The notes under the pieces: model-generated
What the model was told of the DNA's origin: nothing
Database searches by the model: none
Seen by the model: only the letters and a program-made list of their open reading frames with translations
In this document: in pieces, positions 34,811 to 45,269 of the stretch
How the letters are laid out: every line of letters starts with the position of its first letter
Position numbering within the stretch: position 1 is the first letter of the stretch
NCBI RefSeq assembly: GCF_954871325.1
Contig: NC_088775.1
Span: 3,707,475-3,771,474, forward strand
From: Gordionus sp. m RMFG-2023
Lineage: Eukaryota; Nematomorpha; Gordioida; Chordodea; Parachordodidae
Reading direction: 5' to 3'
Length of the DNA: 64,000 nucleotides
Translations under genes and position numbers: made by a program

Positions 34811-35630
34811 CGCACCCATGAGGTTACCATTTTTATTTCAAAAAAGATCGGGCCGCTTAAACTACGATAACAAAATCAAAATAAGAGCTCGGTTCTGCGC
34901 CATATAAAAAATTTTTTTAGAAAATTTTGACCGAATTCGACCTTTTAGTTAGCGGTAGTCTGACTAACACCAATAATAATTACATCTAAATTTTAAAATC
35001 AACTTGGGATTAAGGTAATACTAAGTGCAATTCGAATCGATTTTCAAAAACGGCCCGGTTTCAGTCGATTATAAAAAACGGCCCGGTTTGAGTCGATTTT
35101 TTAAAACGGCCCGATTAAGATTTTAGCCAAAATAATATTATGTAAGCCTGGAAATTTTGACTCATAGATAATAGCAGAATAGTTTGGAACTCTCGAATAA
35201 CTCTAGGATTAATCAAATGCAGTTTATTCTCCACATGGAATACATAATGTTTTATATCCCTCCCAAACTATTAATAATTTTAATTTTTTATAAATCAAAA
35301 ATGATAACGTTTAAAGGATTAGAAATAATGCTCATATTCTTTAATATCTCGCGAATAATGGTTAAAAATCTTGGAAAATTAGAATCTTTTACAGAATTTC
35401 TACTACTTTTTCTTCAAAGAATAGTCAATTGCCTGCTTATTAAAATACATCCAGAGAGATTAAAACTTTTTGTTGGGGGGGGGGGGGGGGTTGTTTAAAA
35501 AATTTCTGACAATGATATGGTAGGAATTAGCGAAGAATATCCTGGCATTAAGAAAAGTATATCAAGTCAGACGAGTAAACAAAATGTGCATTCAGCCAGG
35601 GTTTGGGCAGTAACTCAAATTTAAATCACT
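34811..35630. other. AT-rich DNA with a partial F1 MITE
   Basis: 35040-35170 contains AACGGCCCGGTTTGAGTCGA twice in slightly different forms, then CGGCCCGATTAAGATTTTAG and GACTCATAGATAAT: the left half of an F1 MITE with a duplicated end. A G16 run lies at 35475-35490. The plus frame 35184-35498 ends in the poly-G and has no domain. Confidence 0.5.
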
Positions 35631-35632
35631 AA

Positions 35633-35885
35633 GAAAGAAAGAAAAAAATAAAGGAAAAAAAGAAAAGAAAGAAAGAAAGAAAGAATGAAAGAAAAAGAAA
35701 AGAAAGAAAGAAAAAAAAAGAAAAGAAAGAAAGAAAAAAAAAGAAAAGAAAGAAAGAAAAAAAAAGAAAAGAAAGAAAGAAAGAAAAAGGAAAAGAAAGA
35801 AAGAAAAAGGAAAAGAAAGAAAGAAAGAAAAAGAAAGATAGAAAAAAAGTAAAGAAAGAAAGAATGAAAGAAAGAACGAACGAAT
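35633..35885. repeat. (AAAG)n-rich imperfect microsatellite
   Basis: Homopurine for about 250 bp, mixed AAAG, AAAAG and GGAAAAG units with a ~30-bp higher-order repeat (GAAAAAAAAAGAAAAGAAAG-like) in the middle. Open frames through it are artefacts. Confidence 0.93.
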
Positions 35886-35989
35886 AAAAAAAATTTTCGA
35901 ATAAAATATCATAGAAGATATTTTTTTAAAATATATCTATGGAAATAAGGACAAATAAATTTAGGATTATTATTTTTATTCAACTTTAT

Positions 35990-37200
35990 TTATAAATAAT
36001 TCCGTTTTATTTTTCGAATAAAAATTTCGGCCCATGCTCTGGCCAAAGAATAACCAAACATCCAAGGACACAGGGGCATGTATGGACTCCAAAAAACTGA
36101 ATTGGCGGGAGTCTAACACGGGTAGCCTTACAAGCTCTATCCTTAAAAATACTGTCATTAAAGTTAAATGTGTTAATTGCCTAACTATATACCTACAAAA
36201 TTACAAATCGAATATTTGGATTATTAGAATTCGATTTGTTTATTTAAAGATATAGAGTAACTGGTCTGGACCTGGGTCTGAACCCTGGGTTCTTGCTCAG
36301 AGAAAGCCTGAACACAAATTGGGTGCTAAATTTTACGACCAAGCAAATTAACAACTCTAGTTTTAGGTATATTCTTGACAATGTTTAACCAAAATATCCA
36401 CAAGGACTCACGACCTCGGAGATGGGCTAGTAGACTAAAAATAGCCCTCCTAGCCTTATAAATATGATTTCAAATATGATTTAGAATGATAACAAATATC
36501 AGAGTACAATTCGCTTAGTCCGGTCCGGTCCGGATTTTTTTAGAATATATTTTTTTTATTTTTGATTTTTATGGTTAATAATGGCGATTTCAAATATGGT
36601 TTTTTATAATAGACGACCCGGCCAGGTTAAATCTGGGCCGGGTTTAAGGGCTGGGCCTGCGAATCTCTAATAAATAGAATTTTTGTTATTTTTTATATAA
36701 TATGTTTTATAAATTATGAGCTTAATATTTTTGGCGGAAAATTATTTTAAAAGGAAGTTTGTTCTTTTAAAAAGAAGACGTTATCGAAAAATTTTACCTA
36801 AAAATTCAAATCATTTTTTTTTTGTAAAATAAATCTTTCAAAAGTAAATCCTTTGCTATTTCTATGCATGTAAAAAAATTTTTCGATGAAATCACAAAAT
36901 TTTAATTAAAAAAAATACATATTAAATCTTCTATTAATATAAAATCTTCAATTTTAGGATCTAACACTAACAGTTTTTTTTTATTCTTGCTAAACATTTG
37001 GCTCGAAATTAAATCTTCAATACGTTTTTGGGATGGTAACATATTCCAGAAATATTGCAGACACTCATGAAAACATTTTAGAATCTAGGAACGTTTTAAT
37101 TGAAAATGACAATATTACAGTAACGGGGAACTGTATATCTTTGGATAAATGATGTATGCCAATCAAAATTCAAAGCCAAAATTCTCTTCAATACCATTAT
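35990..37200. other. AT-rich DNA with GC-rich repeat remnants
   Basis: 36005-36180 has open frames on both strands (plus strand: KDTGACMDSKKLNWRESNTG) that I cannot assign. 36510-36675 has CCGGTCCGGTCCGG and GACCCGGCCAGG ... GGGCCGGGTTTAAGGGC ending GGGCCTGCGAATCTCT, a remnant of the CAGAGACCTGCAG MITE family (see 50312). Confidence 0.45.
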
Positions 37201-37205
37201 TGGAC

Positions 37206-37284
<79 letters not shown>

Positions 37285-37480
37285 TTTTTCTTTCTTTCTT
37301 AGAGAAGAGAAGAGAAGAGAAGAGAAGAGAAGAGAAGAGAAGAGAAGAGAAGAGAAGAGAAGAGAAGAGAAGAGAAGAGAGAGAGGAAGAGAAGAGAAGA
37401 GAAGAGAAGAGAAGAGAAGAGAAGAGAAGAGAAGAGAAGAGAAGAGAAGAGAAGAGAAGAGAAGAGAAGAGAAGAGAAAG
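37206..37480. repeat. Compound microsatellite (CTTT)n followed by (AGAAG)n
   Basis: About 95 bp of pure pyrimidine CTTT repeats (37206-37300) abut about 180 bp of pure purine AGAAG repeats (37301-37480), with one GAGAGAGGAAG interruption near 37380. Purine and pyrimidine strands swap at 37300. Confidence 0.97.
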
Positions 37481-37489
37481 AATTTTATA

Positions 37490-39605
37490 TAAATATTTAA
37501 AATAAGGAATAATGCTAGATTACCCAAATTGTTAACCCAAAATATCTTCATTCCAGGGTGGAAACGTTAATAAAATATTTTATTATTTAAAATAATTTAT
37601 TATTTTTTTAAATGAAAAATTTTTCCTGGCATAACACAATATTATTTCAATTATAAATATATCCCGCGAAATTTTAAGAAGGCAGGATTTTCTAAATCGA
37701 GAATATGTTTCCTGTTTTAAAATTAAATTAAATTATGGGTTTTTATGTATGAAGGTTATGCTTGACGTATGCACTGGATTCATTTTTTTTAATAATGATA
37801 ATAAATATCATTCCGAATGTATATTTTTGAAAATTGATTAAAAAATAAAAAAAATTAAAACAGATTTGGTTTTATACTAGATATATTTCTAAACAAAAGC
37901 TATTCATATCGTTTATACAAAAATTTTTTTTATAGTATCATAACATATTAACTCAAGCATTTATTTTATGTTATATATACAAATTCAGAGTTACAATTAT
38001 AGAGTTACCCTTACTAAGGGGATTGGATTGATGAATTTATAACTGGATATTTATTTTAAAGAATTAATCCTTTCTTAAGAGCATAAATAAATACATGTTA
38101 AATTTTGTCAATATTGCAATATTTTTTTGCATCGCCCCCCTCTGCCCCCCCCTTAACCATCTTTTTCCCAAAAAACGAAAATAAAATTAAGACGAAACGC
38201 GCAAAAATATGACACATAAAAAAACAGGATACAATATAAATTAATCGTAAACAAATATGATTAAAAAATTATTTTTCAAATAAAAATCATAATTGTAATC
38301 AATCATTATTGTTGTCACACTATACTCAAAAATATTTAATTAACATTAATTTAAGCTACTAATAATGAAGACTAATTAAGACGAGAAATAACAACAACAA
38401 AGCTTTGAGTGTCTGGCCAATTGTAGAAAACCCTAAGATAAGATAGGGAGTTGCATAATCCGCAAGAAGTAACTAAGGTAAGGGTATTACCAAATTTTTA
38501 TCATAAATTAATTAATGTTATTCAGACCTAGAGTTGATTACAATAAAGATTACTATTTTTGGAATCTAGCCCTATTTAGAATATCTATTTTTTGACTTTT
38601 AAGCTACTCTACACTAGTACTTATCCCTTTTACTGAACTTCATTTTCTTATAAATATATATATATTTATCTTACTTCTTTCTCTCATCTTAAAAAGAAAA
38701 CTACACCAAGTTTCTTTTCACCTCTAATCTACGTTCAACTTTAAACTCTTTCGCTCCCCTCTTTTACCCCAGCCCCCTTCTGAATTCATATATCACCATT
38801 CTTTACCCAAACACTTCATCTAACTTAATCTCTTATCTTCTACTTTGTGATTTATCTCCTTATATTATCTAGCATTAAATTAACACAATACACCTTTTTC
38901 ATTCTATCTATGAATGTCCCACTCGGAAAATGTAAAAAATCTACACGAAAGAATATTTTGCAAATATATCCTTTATATATATATTATATCAATTTATTAT
39001 AAAGGTATAGGCCAGCTTTTAGGTTCAGATTAACGTCAAAAAATATAGCAAATAAAAATCATAATAGAATTGGCTAAAATCGTTTTTTTTTAAATATATG
39101 GTCAAACCTATTAAGAAGGGGGGAGGGAGGGTGATATTATATTTTAGATTTAACTTGTATTACGTCCATCTACATATAAGAATTGTACACACACTAGACC
39201 ATCTAGGTGCAAGTAAGGGTTCTAACACAAATATTAATTACAGCTAAAATTATATAATAGTCCTAGGATTAATGAAGGGAAGTTCTTTTGCTAATATCAC
39301 GGAACGATTGAGAAGTGTATGGCGTTTATCATAACACTAAATCATAAATTGAATTCCTTACCATCTCGCAACTACAAAAAAAATGTTTAGAATTCTGAAA
39401 AATTATAATCCTTACAGACATTCTTCTTCCCCCCTACCCCACCCACCAAATATGGGCGTTTAATTTATATATATTTTAAAATAAAAATCTTGAGCTAGAC
39501 TACGGGTCAAAAATTAAGAAAAATTTTGGACTCCAGCAACACGACTAGAAAAAAATGATAGATTGTTTACAATTTCAATAAATGACCCTTATACAAGACC
39601 CAACT
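37490..39605. other. AT-rich DNA, no gene recognised
   Basis: Long low-complexity stretch. It contains C-runs near 38137-38155 and a G-rich block near 39117-39131, otherwise nothing assignable. Confidence 0.4.
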
Positions 39606-39660
39606 TTGGGGGTTGTTAAACTGCTCAATTTGGGGTCGATTTTTCCAAAACGGCCCGATT

Positions 39661-39688
39661 AAGAAAGAAAAAATGAAAGAAAAAATGA

Positions 39689-39783
<95 letters not shown>

Positions 39784-39785
39784 CA
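39661..39785. repeat. (AAAG)n microsatellite inside an F1 MITE
   Basis: About 125 bp, starting with two AAAAAATG variants and then perfect AAAG units. Seeded exactly at the CGATTAAG position of the host MITE. Confidence 0.96.
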
Positions 39786-39886
39786 AGATTTGGCAAAATA
39801 GAGGTTCAACTTCCACCTTATGAGAAAAATCTCCAGGATTACAAAATATTAATTCTGGTTCTTTTTTTAAAAAATCGACCCAAATT

Positions 39887-40229
39887 CAATGGCATATAAT
39901 AATACGTAGAGACTGATGAGACATTCATTAAAAGTGTACATCAATGAAAACAGCTGGGGACGCCATTTTGATTTCCCATATCATAAATTAAAATTTTTTA
40001 AACGAGAGGCCAATTTATTTCTATGTCTGACGCAAACTTTATTAAAGAATTGCCGGATCATCGAGATATTAATGAAGCAATTTATCAATTTTATTGTAAT
40101 TTTTTTATCATGAGAATAATTAATATATGGGTCACCTGATTGGCGGGTCCAGCTGATTTGCATTCAACGATGCTTTCGAATGCATTATTATGAATGCATC
40201 GTCAGTCTAGGTAATATTATATGTCATTG
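39887..40229. mobile_element. MITE family F2 (P-element-like ends), 343 bp, nested in F1
   Basis: Begins CAATGGCATATAATAATAC and ends GTAATATTATATGTCATTG, inverted with a few mismatches. Flanked by CCCAAATT (39879-39886) and TCCAAATC (40230-40237), an imperfect 8-bp duplication of host F1 sequence. Subterminal AACAGCTGGGGACGCCATTT / GGCGGGTCCAGCTGATTTGC also form an inverted pair. Same family as 51372-51667, and its ends match those around the P-transposase region (56393-60840). Confidence 0.85.
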
Positions 40230-40576
40230 TCCAAATCGGGTTGTTTGACAAACACTACACTTTCTTCAGGTGAAGTTAAATGCGTTCTCTATCTTTAACT
40301 ATGTTTATAAAAAATTATTTCTCCTAAAACGGTTACAATATGATATTAGAGTTGGAAAATGAGACTAAAAAAATAGACTCCCTAGTCTTATTACAAATAT
40401 TCTATGAATGCTATAATATTCAGATCATATAATGATTTATAAATTCTAGAACTAAAAAAATTATCTTTAAATATAAAATAAAGATTATTTTCTAAATACT
40501 TTTTTCGAGAATGTTCAAAAAGGCTTTTTATATCAAATTATATATATCAAATCTAAACTAGGTTCAGTTATTTCTA

Positions 40577-40818
40577 GTGTTGCAAAAAGGCCCGATTTAG
40601 GTCAATTTCTAAAAACAGCCAGAAATTAATTTTTAGCTAAAAATGATAGTACGTTGTGCCTAAAGATTTTGACTGACAGATGTCCAAACATATCTGTCAT
40701 TCCACCAGAAAAAATCTCCAGGTTTACATAATATTATGATTGGCGATCTCAATCGAACCGTTTTTTAAAAATCAAAAATCCTAAGAACCGGCTTCGGCTA
40801 GCGGTTTTCTAACAAATT
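40577..40818. mobile_element. MITE family F1, copy f (diverged)
   Basis: Preceded by CTA; begins GTGTTGCAAAAAGGCCCG and carries the internal phrase GACAGATGTCCAAACATATC. Ends with CGGCTTCGGCTAGCGGTTTT then AACAAA. Both halves are diverged. Confidence 0.55.
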
Positions 40819-41230
40819 TAGAAGTAATTTATAACATACATTGAACCGATCCTGGAAACCGACCGAATTTGTAACCCTCGAAAACACGCCATATCAAAAA
40901 CCTGAACTAATCAAAATTTTGTGAACCGGAAGTAGAGACACTTTTTGGTACAGGTTTCTAGGTCTCTGTTCGCAATATTTTCGTCCATCATTGTACTATT
41001 CGTGGCATAAATTCAAAATAACTCCAAAATTTATGTACAAGTATTATTCTGCGCATATTGAAAGCGCGTTTTTATTCCTGTACTCAACAATTGATTGCGC
41101 TATTTTTTCAACCCTTATAAAAAATCCTTCGCGCGATTTAATTAAAATTTATTTATATTTATTTTATATGGAATATATCTCTTCAAGCATGTGTCGATTA
41201 ATTTCTACCCAGTCAGAAAGTTAGACCATT
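40819..41230. repeat. Dispersed GCGC / GGTTCC repeat, inverted copy 3
   Basis: AACCGATCCTGGAAACCGAC ... TACTCAACAATTGATTGCGC reads as the reverse complement of the repeat at 16130 and 23470. The 77-residue frame 40991-41224 lies within it and has no recognisable domain. Confidence 0.4.
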
Positions 41231-41715
41231 TTGTAAAATATTACCTATATTTCGGTGATTAGACACATATCCTGTAAACATAAATAACCCAAGATACTTT
41301 TTTGCTCGGAGAGGAAGCGTAATATTTTTGGAGCGACCATTAAAATATTAGCAAAAAATTTTTTTAATTTGGCATTAACCCCCTTATAATTATTTTATAT
41401 GTTTATGAATCCACCTTGAAATTTCAAATATAATTATTTTTTGAAAAAAATTGTGTTTTATTTTCCTTGTTAAAACTCAATTTAAATTATACGTTTCTTT
41501 TATATACGAAGGTTTATGAATGACGTAAATTGGAATTATTAAAATGGCACCCAAAAAATAACAGATTTGGGATGCCATATTTATATTCTAAAACATAATA
41601 ATATTTATTTTATTTATTTTTTTAGTATGACGCATAATTGATTATTTCATCTTTTCAAAAAAAAAAAAATTTATAAGCATTTACAGACTTTCTCATTCCT
41701 CCATTTTTTTTAAAC
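41231..41715. other. AT-rich DNA, no gene recognised
   Basis: Nothing assignable. Confidence 0.4.
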
Positions 41716-41719
41716 ATAT

Positions 41720-41913
41720 GTTTAAAATGGCTAACTCTCAACATTTCATCCAGAAAAATATTGCACATGCCTGAAAATTTTGCTCATAGATGGGGAACAA
41801 AGCTTTGGACATCTGTTGGAGAAAATCCCGAGGCTTAGGCAATATTTTTCTGGATGAAATATTGAGAGTTAGCCATTTTAAAAAAATCGGCTCAAAACGA
41901 GCCATTTTAACAC
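41720..41913. mobile_element. MITE family F1, copy g (well-preserved hairpin)
   Basis: Arms AAAATGGCTAACTCTCAACA then TTTCATCCAGAAAAATATTGC (left) and GCAATATTTTTCTGGATGAA then ATATTGAGAGTTAGCCATTT (right) are almost perfect inverted repeats of about 43 bp. Right end GAGCCATTTTAACAC, then TAG. Confidence 0.8.
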
Positions 41914-42061
41914 TAGTCAGATCCATTACAGAGAGGCGATAATAGGATATGATTTGTAATATTCTTTTTCTTTTTTGCTAGTGTTTAATTTGAGTTTTAT
42001 GACTTTAAAGTTTTAATTTTTTTGTTCTTATAGAATTTACTTTTCATTCAATCCATTAGTA

Positions 42062-42270
42062 GTGTTCATAAACGGTGCTCGATTCGTGCTGATATTTTAA
42101 GAACTACAACTCAATATTTTTAGCCAGAAATAAATATTGCCTAAGCCTTGAGATTTCGCTAAGATGTCCTGACACGTGTTGCTATCTAAAGAACCAAATT
42201 CTTCAGGCTCGCGTAATATCTTTCTGGATAAAATTATTGGAATCAAATTGAACTATTTAACAAGAATCAC
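42062..42270. mobile_element. MITE family F1, copy h
   Basis: Preceded by TA; begins GTGTTCATAAACGGTGCTCG, inner arm AACTCAATATTTTTAGCCAG, and ends ATTTAACAAGAATCAC. Confidence 0.65.
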
Positions 42271-42279
42271 CATACTAAA

Positions 42280-43880
42280 GCATAAATTTTTATCTCAATA
42301 AATATATATAATTATAAATTAAATATTTTACAAATAATTGTAAAGTATTTAATGAAATAAAGAAATCATCATTTTGTAATTATAAATATATACGAGCACA
42401 GAATGAGGGGTGGAATCATAATTCTATCCTTTATTTGATGATGGGTGAATCGGACTTCATAGGACTGGATTATTTAATGAGGCACACACAGTCTAGGCTG
42501 GGGGGGGGCGGCCCGACATGGCCCATATTTAATATTTAAAAGAATTCCTAAGCCCCGGCCCAAGCTTATTCACAAATTTTACCCAAGCCCGTCCCGGGGC
42601 ACCTATATATATTATTGAGCTTGTTAGATATATTTTTTTAGTATTTAAATATGGGTAGATAATATTTCGGGAACAATTGACAGGCTAAGGATCAAAAAAT
42701 AATATTTCGATTACTTGCAACTTTTATACGGGCGACCAAACTAATTATGCAGTTTGAATGTACTAATTATTCATAAAAAAAAATGGCGAAAATAAGATGT
42801 ATCCCTACGCCAGTTTTTGTATTGTGTGCCCGCCATTTCTTTGTTTGTAACGTTGAATGACTTTGTTTATTTCAATTTCTGCTATTAAACTGATTAAAGT
42901 ATTTAATCAATGGCCAAAATTTAACCTCAAACATTTTTTAGCGTATAACTATTTTTATCATATGTTAACCAAAGTTTTCGGAAATAACTACTTAATGATT
43001 CACCTTCTATATTTTATAGTAACAAATAAAATTTATACATCACGATATTCAATTGGATATCTGTTAATATTTAAACATCGTGATATTCAATTGGTTATCT
43101 GTAAAATGGATAATGTAACCCTTAAAGTTTTAATTTAATTTAATTTAATATTTGACAGTTGTATTTGGATTACTATAAACAGTATTTCTATTTCTATTTA
43201 TTCTTATTCTATATTTTCTCTCTTTTCTCTCTACTAAATCAAATTATCTATTAAAACGGTATTAAGTTAGTTCCACTCACTTATTTAATTTCACCTGGGT
43301 ACAAGGTTTGTTGGTATCCTTGAGAAAGTAAATCGGCATAATTATATGAAAGGTATGCCTTCATATAATTCACGTTCGCTCTTTTAGGCAGGTACATGAC
43401 CAACGTGCTAGATAAGATAAGATAAGATTTGTAACTATATAATGGCGAAAACCGGATGTTATGTACTACGTTTTTTTTGGTTTTGGTGGGCCGCCATTTG
43501 TTTTTTATTTATTTATTTTTTTAAATAACTTATTTAATTTAATTGAGGCTACAAAACTGATTGAAGCACTAATCTCTACTAACAAAGCATTAAAGAATGA
43601 TATAAGCTATCATTGTTTATGCTTCCAATATTCGACCAATTTCATGCCTAAATCATGGCGTAATAGCATTTATTAAGCTTATTTTTAAGGCAGTTAACCA
43701 AATTAACAACGGATTTACATATTAAGCACCTAATATTGGCGAGAACATATAGTTGCTAGTTTTTATTTTGGCATATCATCAATATTTGTTCATTTTGTTT
43801 TTTTCACAAATAACTTTTTATTTTTAATTTTTGGCCGCAGAAGTGATTGAAGCACTAACCTCTACCTAATGAAGCACTAA
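42280..43880. other. Region with related blocks carrying GGCGAAAA...GCCGCCATTT and GATTGAAGCACTAA
   Basis: 42495-42605 is a GC-rich remnant (CGGCCCGACATGGCCC ... CCCGTCCCGGGGCACC) of the type seen at 50312. AATGGCGAAAAT...CCCGCCATTT (42783-42838) and AATGGCGAAAACC...GGGCCGCCATTT (43441-43499) begin two related blocks. TGATTGAAGCACTAA occurs near 43557 and 43844 with a related version near 42889. ACGATATTCAATTGG is duplicated at about 43040 and 43082. None is coding that I can support. Confidence 0.4.
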
Positions 43881-43884
43881 AATG

Positions 43885-44295
43885 ATACATGTTTCATCGT
43901 TAGCGCTTTTCTTGCGATATCAATCGGTAATATCGTAAATCCTCATCCAGTATCTATTAGCATTACCGTTGGCACATCATTTAGGTATCCCGTGACTTTA
44001 TAAATATCATTGGCCATGTTATCATTATCATCATCCATATTGTTTATATCCAAATTAAATGAATTATATTCCTTTTTCTCTATTTTATCATTATTGTCTT
44101 CTTTTATTTCTTCCACATTAACGGTATTAATTTTGTTCGAGTATCTAGGTTGGTTTGGTTACTATCATTGTTTTGATATCTATTGTTATGTGATTGGTTG
44201 TAATTTTGATTATTGTTGTATCTTGGTATAAATCTTGATTCGTTGTTTGTACTGTCTATTATATCTGTAATTATTATCATTAAAGTGTAAAACAA
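43885..44295 (-). pseudogene. Relic of Ty3/gypsy Gag tail and protease
   Basis: Minus strand: an Asn-rich stretch IPRYNNNQNYNQSHNNRYQN (about 44240-44180), a frame change, then EEIKEDNNDKIEKKEYNSF and YKVTGYLNDVPTVMLIDTG (about 43960), with GFTILPIDIARKAL after it. IDTG followed by GFTILP is the retropepsin active site, but a stop replaces the residue after DTG. The layout (Asn-rich tail, EEI, protease) is the same as in the longer element at 62001, to which it seems related. Nothing after the protease is recognisable. Confidence 0.75.
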
Positions 44296-45070
44296 GGATG
44301 TACTCTATAGCCTCTCCTGTTTAATATCATAATAAATAAAGTCATAAAAGAGAACCGGGTTCGGCTGATCTAGCAGATATAGGGTCAAATAAGACAATAC
44401 GTTTGAAAATAGAATAATATCATACGGTAAAATTCAAAAAAGAAAAAACCAAAGAGACTTGAGTCATAGAGTTGGACTAATGATAAACTTCAACTAAACA
44501 GTTATTCCTACTTCCCCAAACGCGCCACCACTCAAAATATTACTGTTGGAGATAATGCAGTTAAAATAGTAGACAAACAAAACAAAGTACTTATTGGCCT
44601 CACTGGATAATAAGACAGTGCAAAGAAGAAATGAAAAGCGAGAGGTACTTTTTATACATATATGAAAGTATGCAAAAGACATCTCGATATTTACTAGACT
44701 TCGGATCTTCAACTCGACAATAATATTATATTACTATATGGGGAGGACATATGGGAAATAAACCAAACGGAAAATATACGACTTCAATCTTTTATAAATA
44801 ACTGCCTTCGAATACGGTATCTTCTACCTAAGAATCATCTCAAACGCAAATCTTTGGAAAACGTCAAATCATACGCCAATAAGCATATTAAAAAAAATGG
44901 CTTTACACATGCAAAAGGAAACAGTGCACGTAATGCAAATCACTATGCTATGGTACTACAAAATTATAAAAGATGTGATGGAATTAAATATCAATATGAA
45001 ACAATTTATTAAACTAAACAACTGTAAGAAATCTATCAAAAAACTATTTCGCATCAAAGAGAGATATTTC
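44285..45070 (+). pseudogene. LINE relic: RT motif B and C-terminal part of an endonuclease/RT-type element
   Basis: Plus strand, through stops: VKQGCTL then PLLFNIIINKVIKE (RT motif B, about 44285-44350), VGDNAVKIVD (about 44545), NNIILLYGEDIWEINQTENI then RLQSFINNCLRIRYL (about 44715-44825). The LLYG.E.W and F...CLR phrases are typical of the end of Jockey/CR1/RTE-like reverse transcriptases. Most of the RT core is gone. A different LINE type from the restriction-like one at 29290. It abuts the Ty3/gypsy relic on the other strand. Confidence 0.75.
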
Positions 45071-45269
45071 AAATGAAAGCTCATCCGAAATTTTCGCTCA
45101 ACCAAAGAACAAAAAACATTATTATCAAATATATCTCTAGGGAGATTTTACTTACTAAGACAAATTACTATAAAAATTTAGAATTCAAAAGATGCGACAT
45201 ATTTATATTCTTGATTTTCATGGTAATCAATTTCTTAGGTAATCAATTAATTCTTCAATATATAAAGTA

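Larger units (their letters stand above)
39611..40255. mobile_element. MITE family F1, copy e, carrying an (AAAG)n expansion and a nested F2 MITE
   Basis: Left end GTTGTTAAACTGCTCAATTT, then CGGCCCGATTAAG runs directly into (AAAG)n (39661-39785). The F1 body resumes (CTCCAGGATTACAAAATATT ... AAAAAATCGACCCAAATT), is interrupted by the F2 element 39887-40229 and ends CCAAATCGGGTTGTTTGACA then AACAC. The order of events is therefore F1 insertion first, then F2 insertion into its right end. Confidence 0.75.

Noticed and set aside
35184-35498. 104-residue plus-strand frame ending in poly-Gly
   Set aside because: It runs through a partial MITE flank into a G16 tract and has no protein-like features.
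41738-41926. 62-residue minus-strand frame
   Set aside because: It lies wholly in an F1 MITE hairpin, which is non-coding in all other copies.
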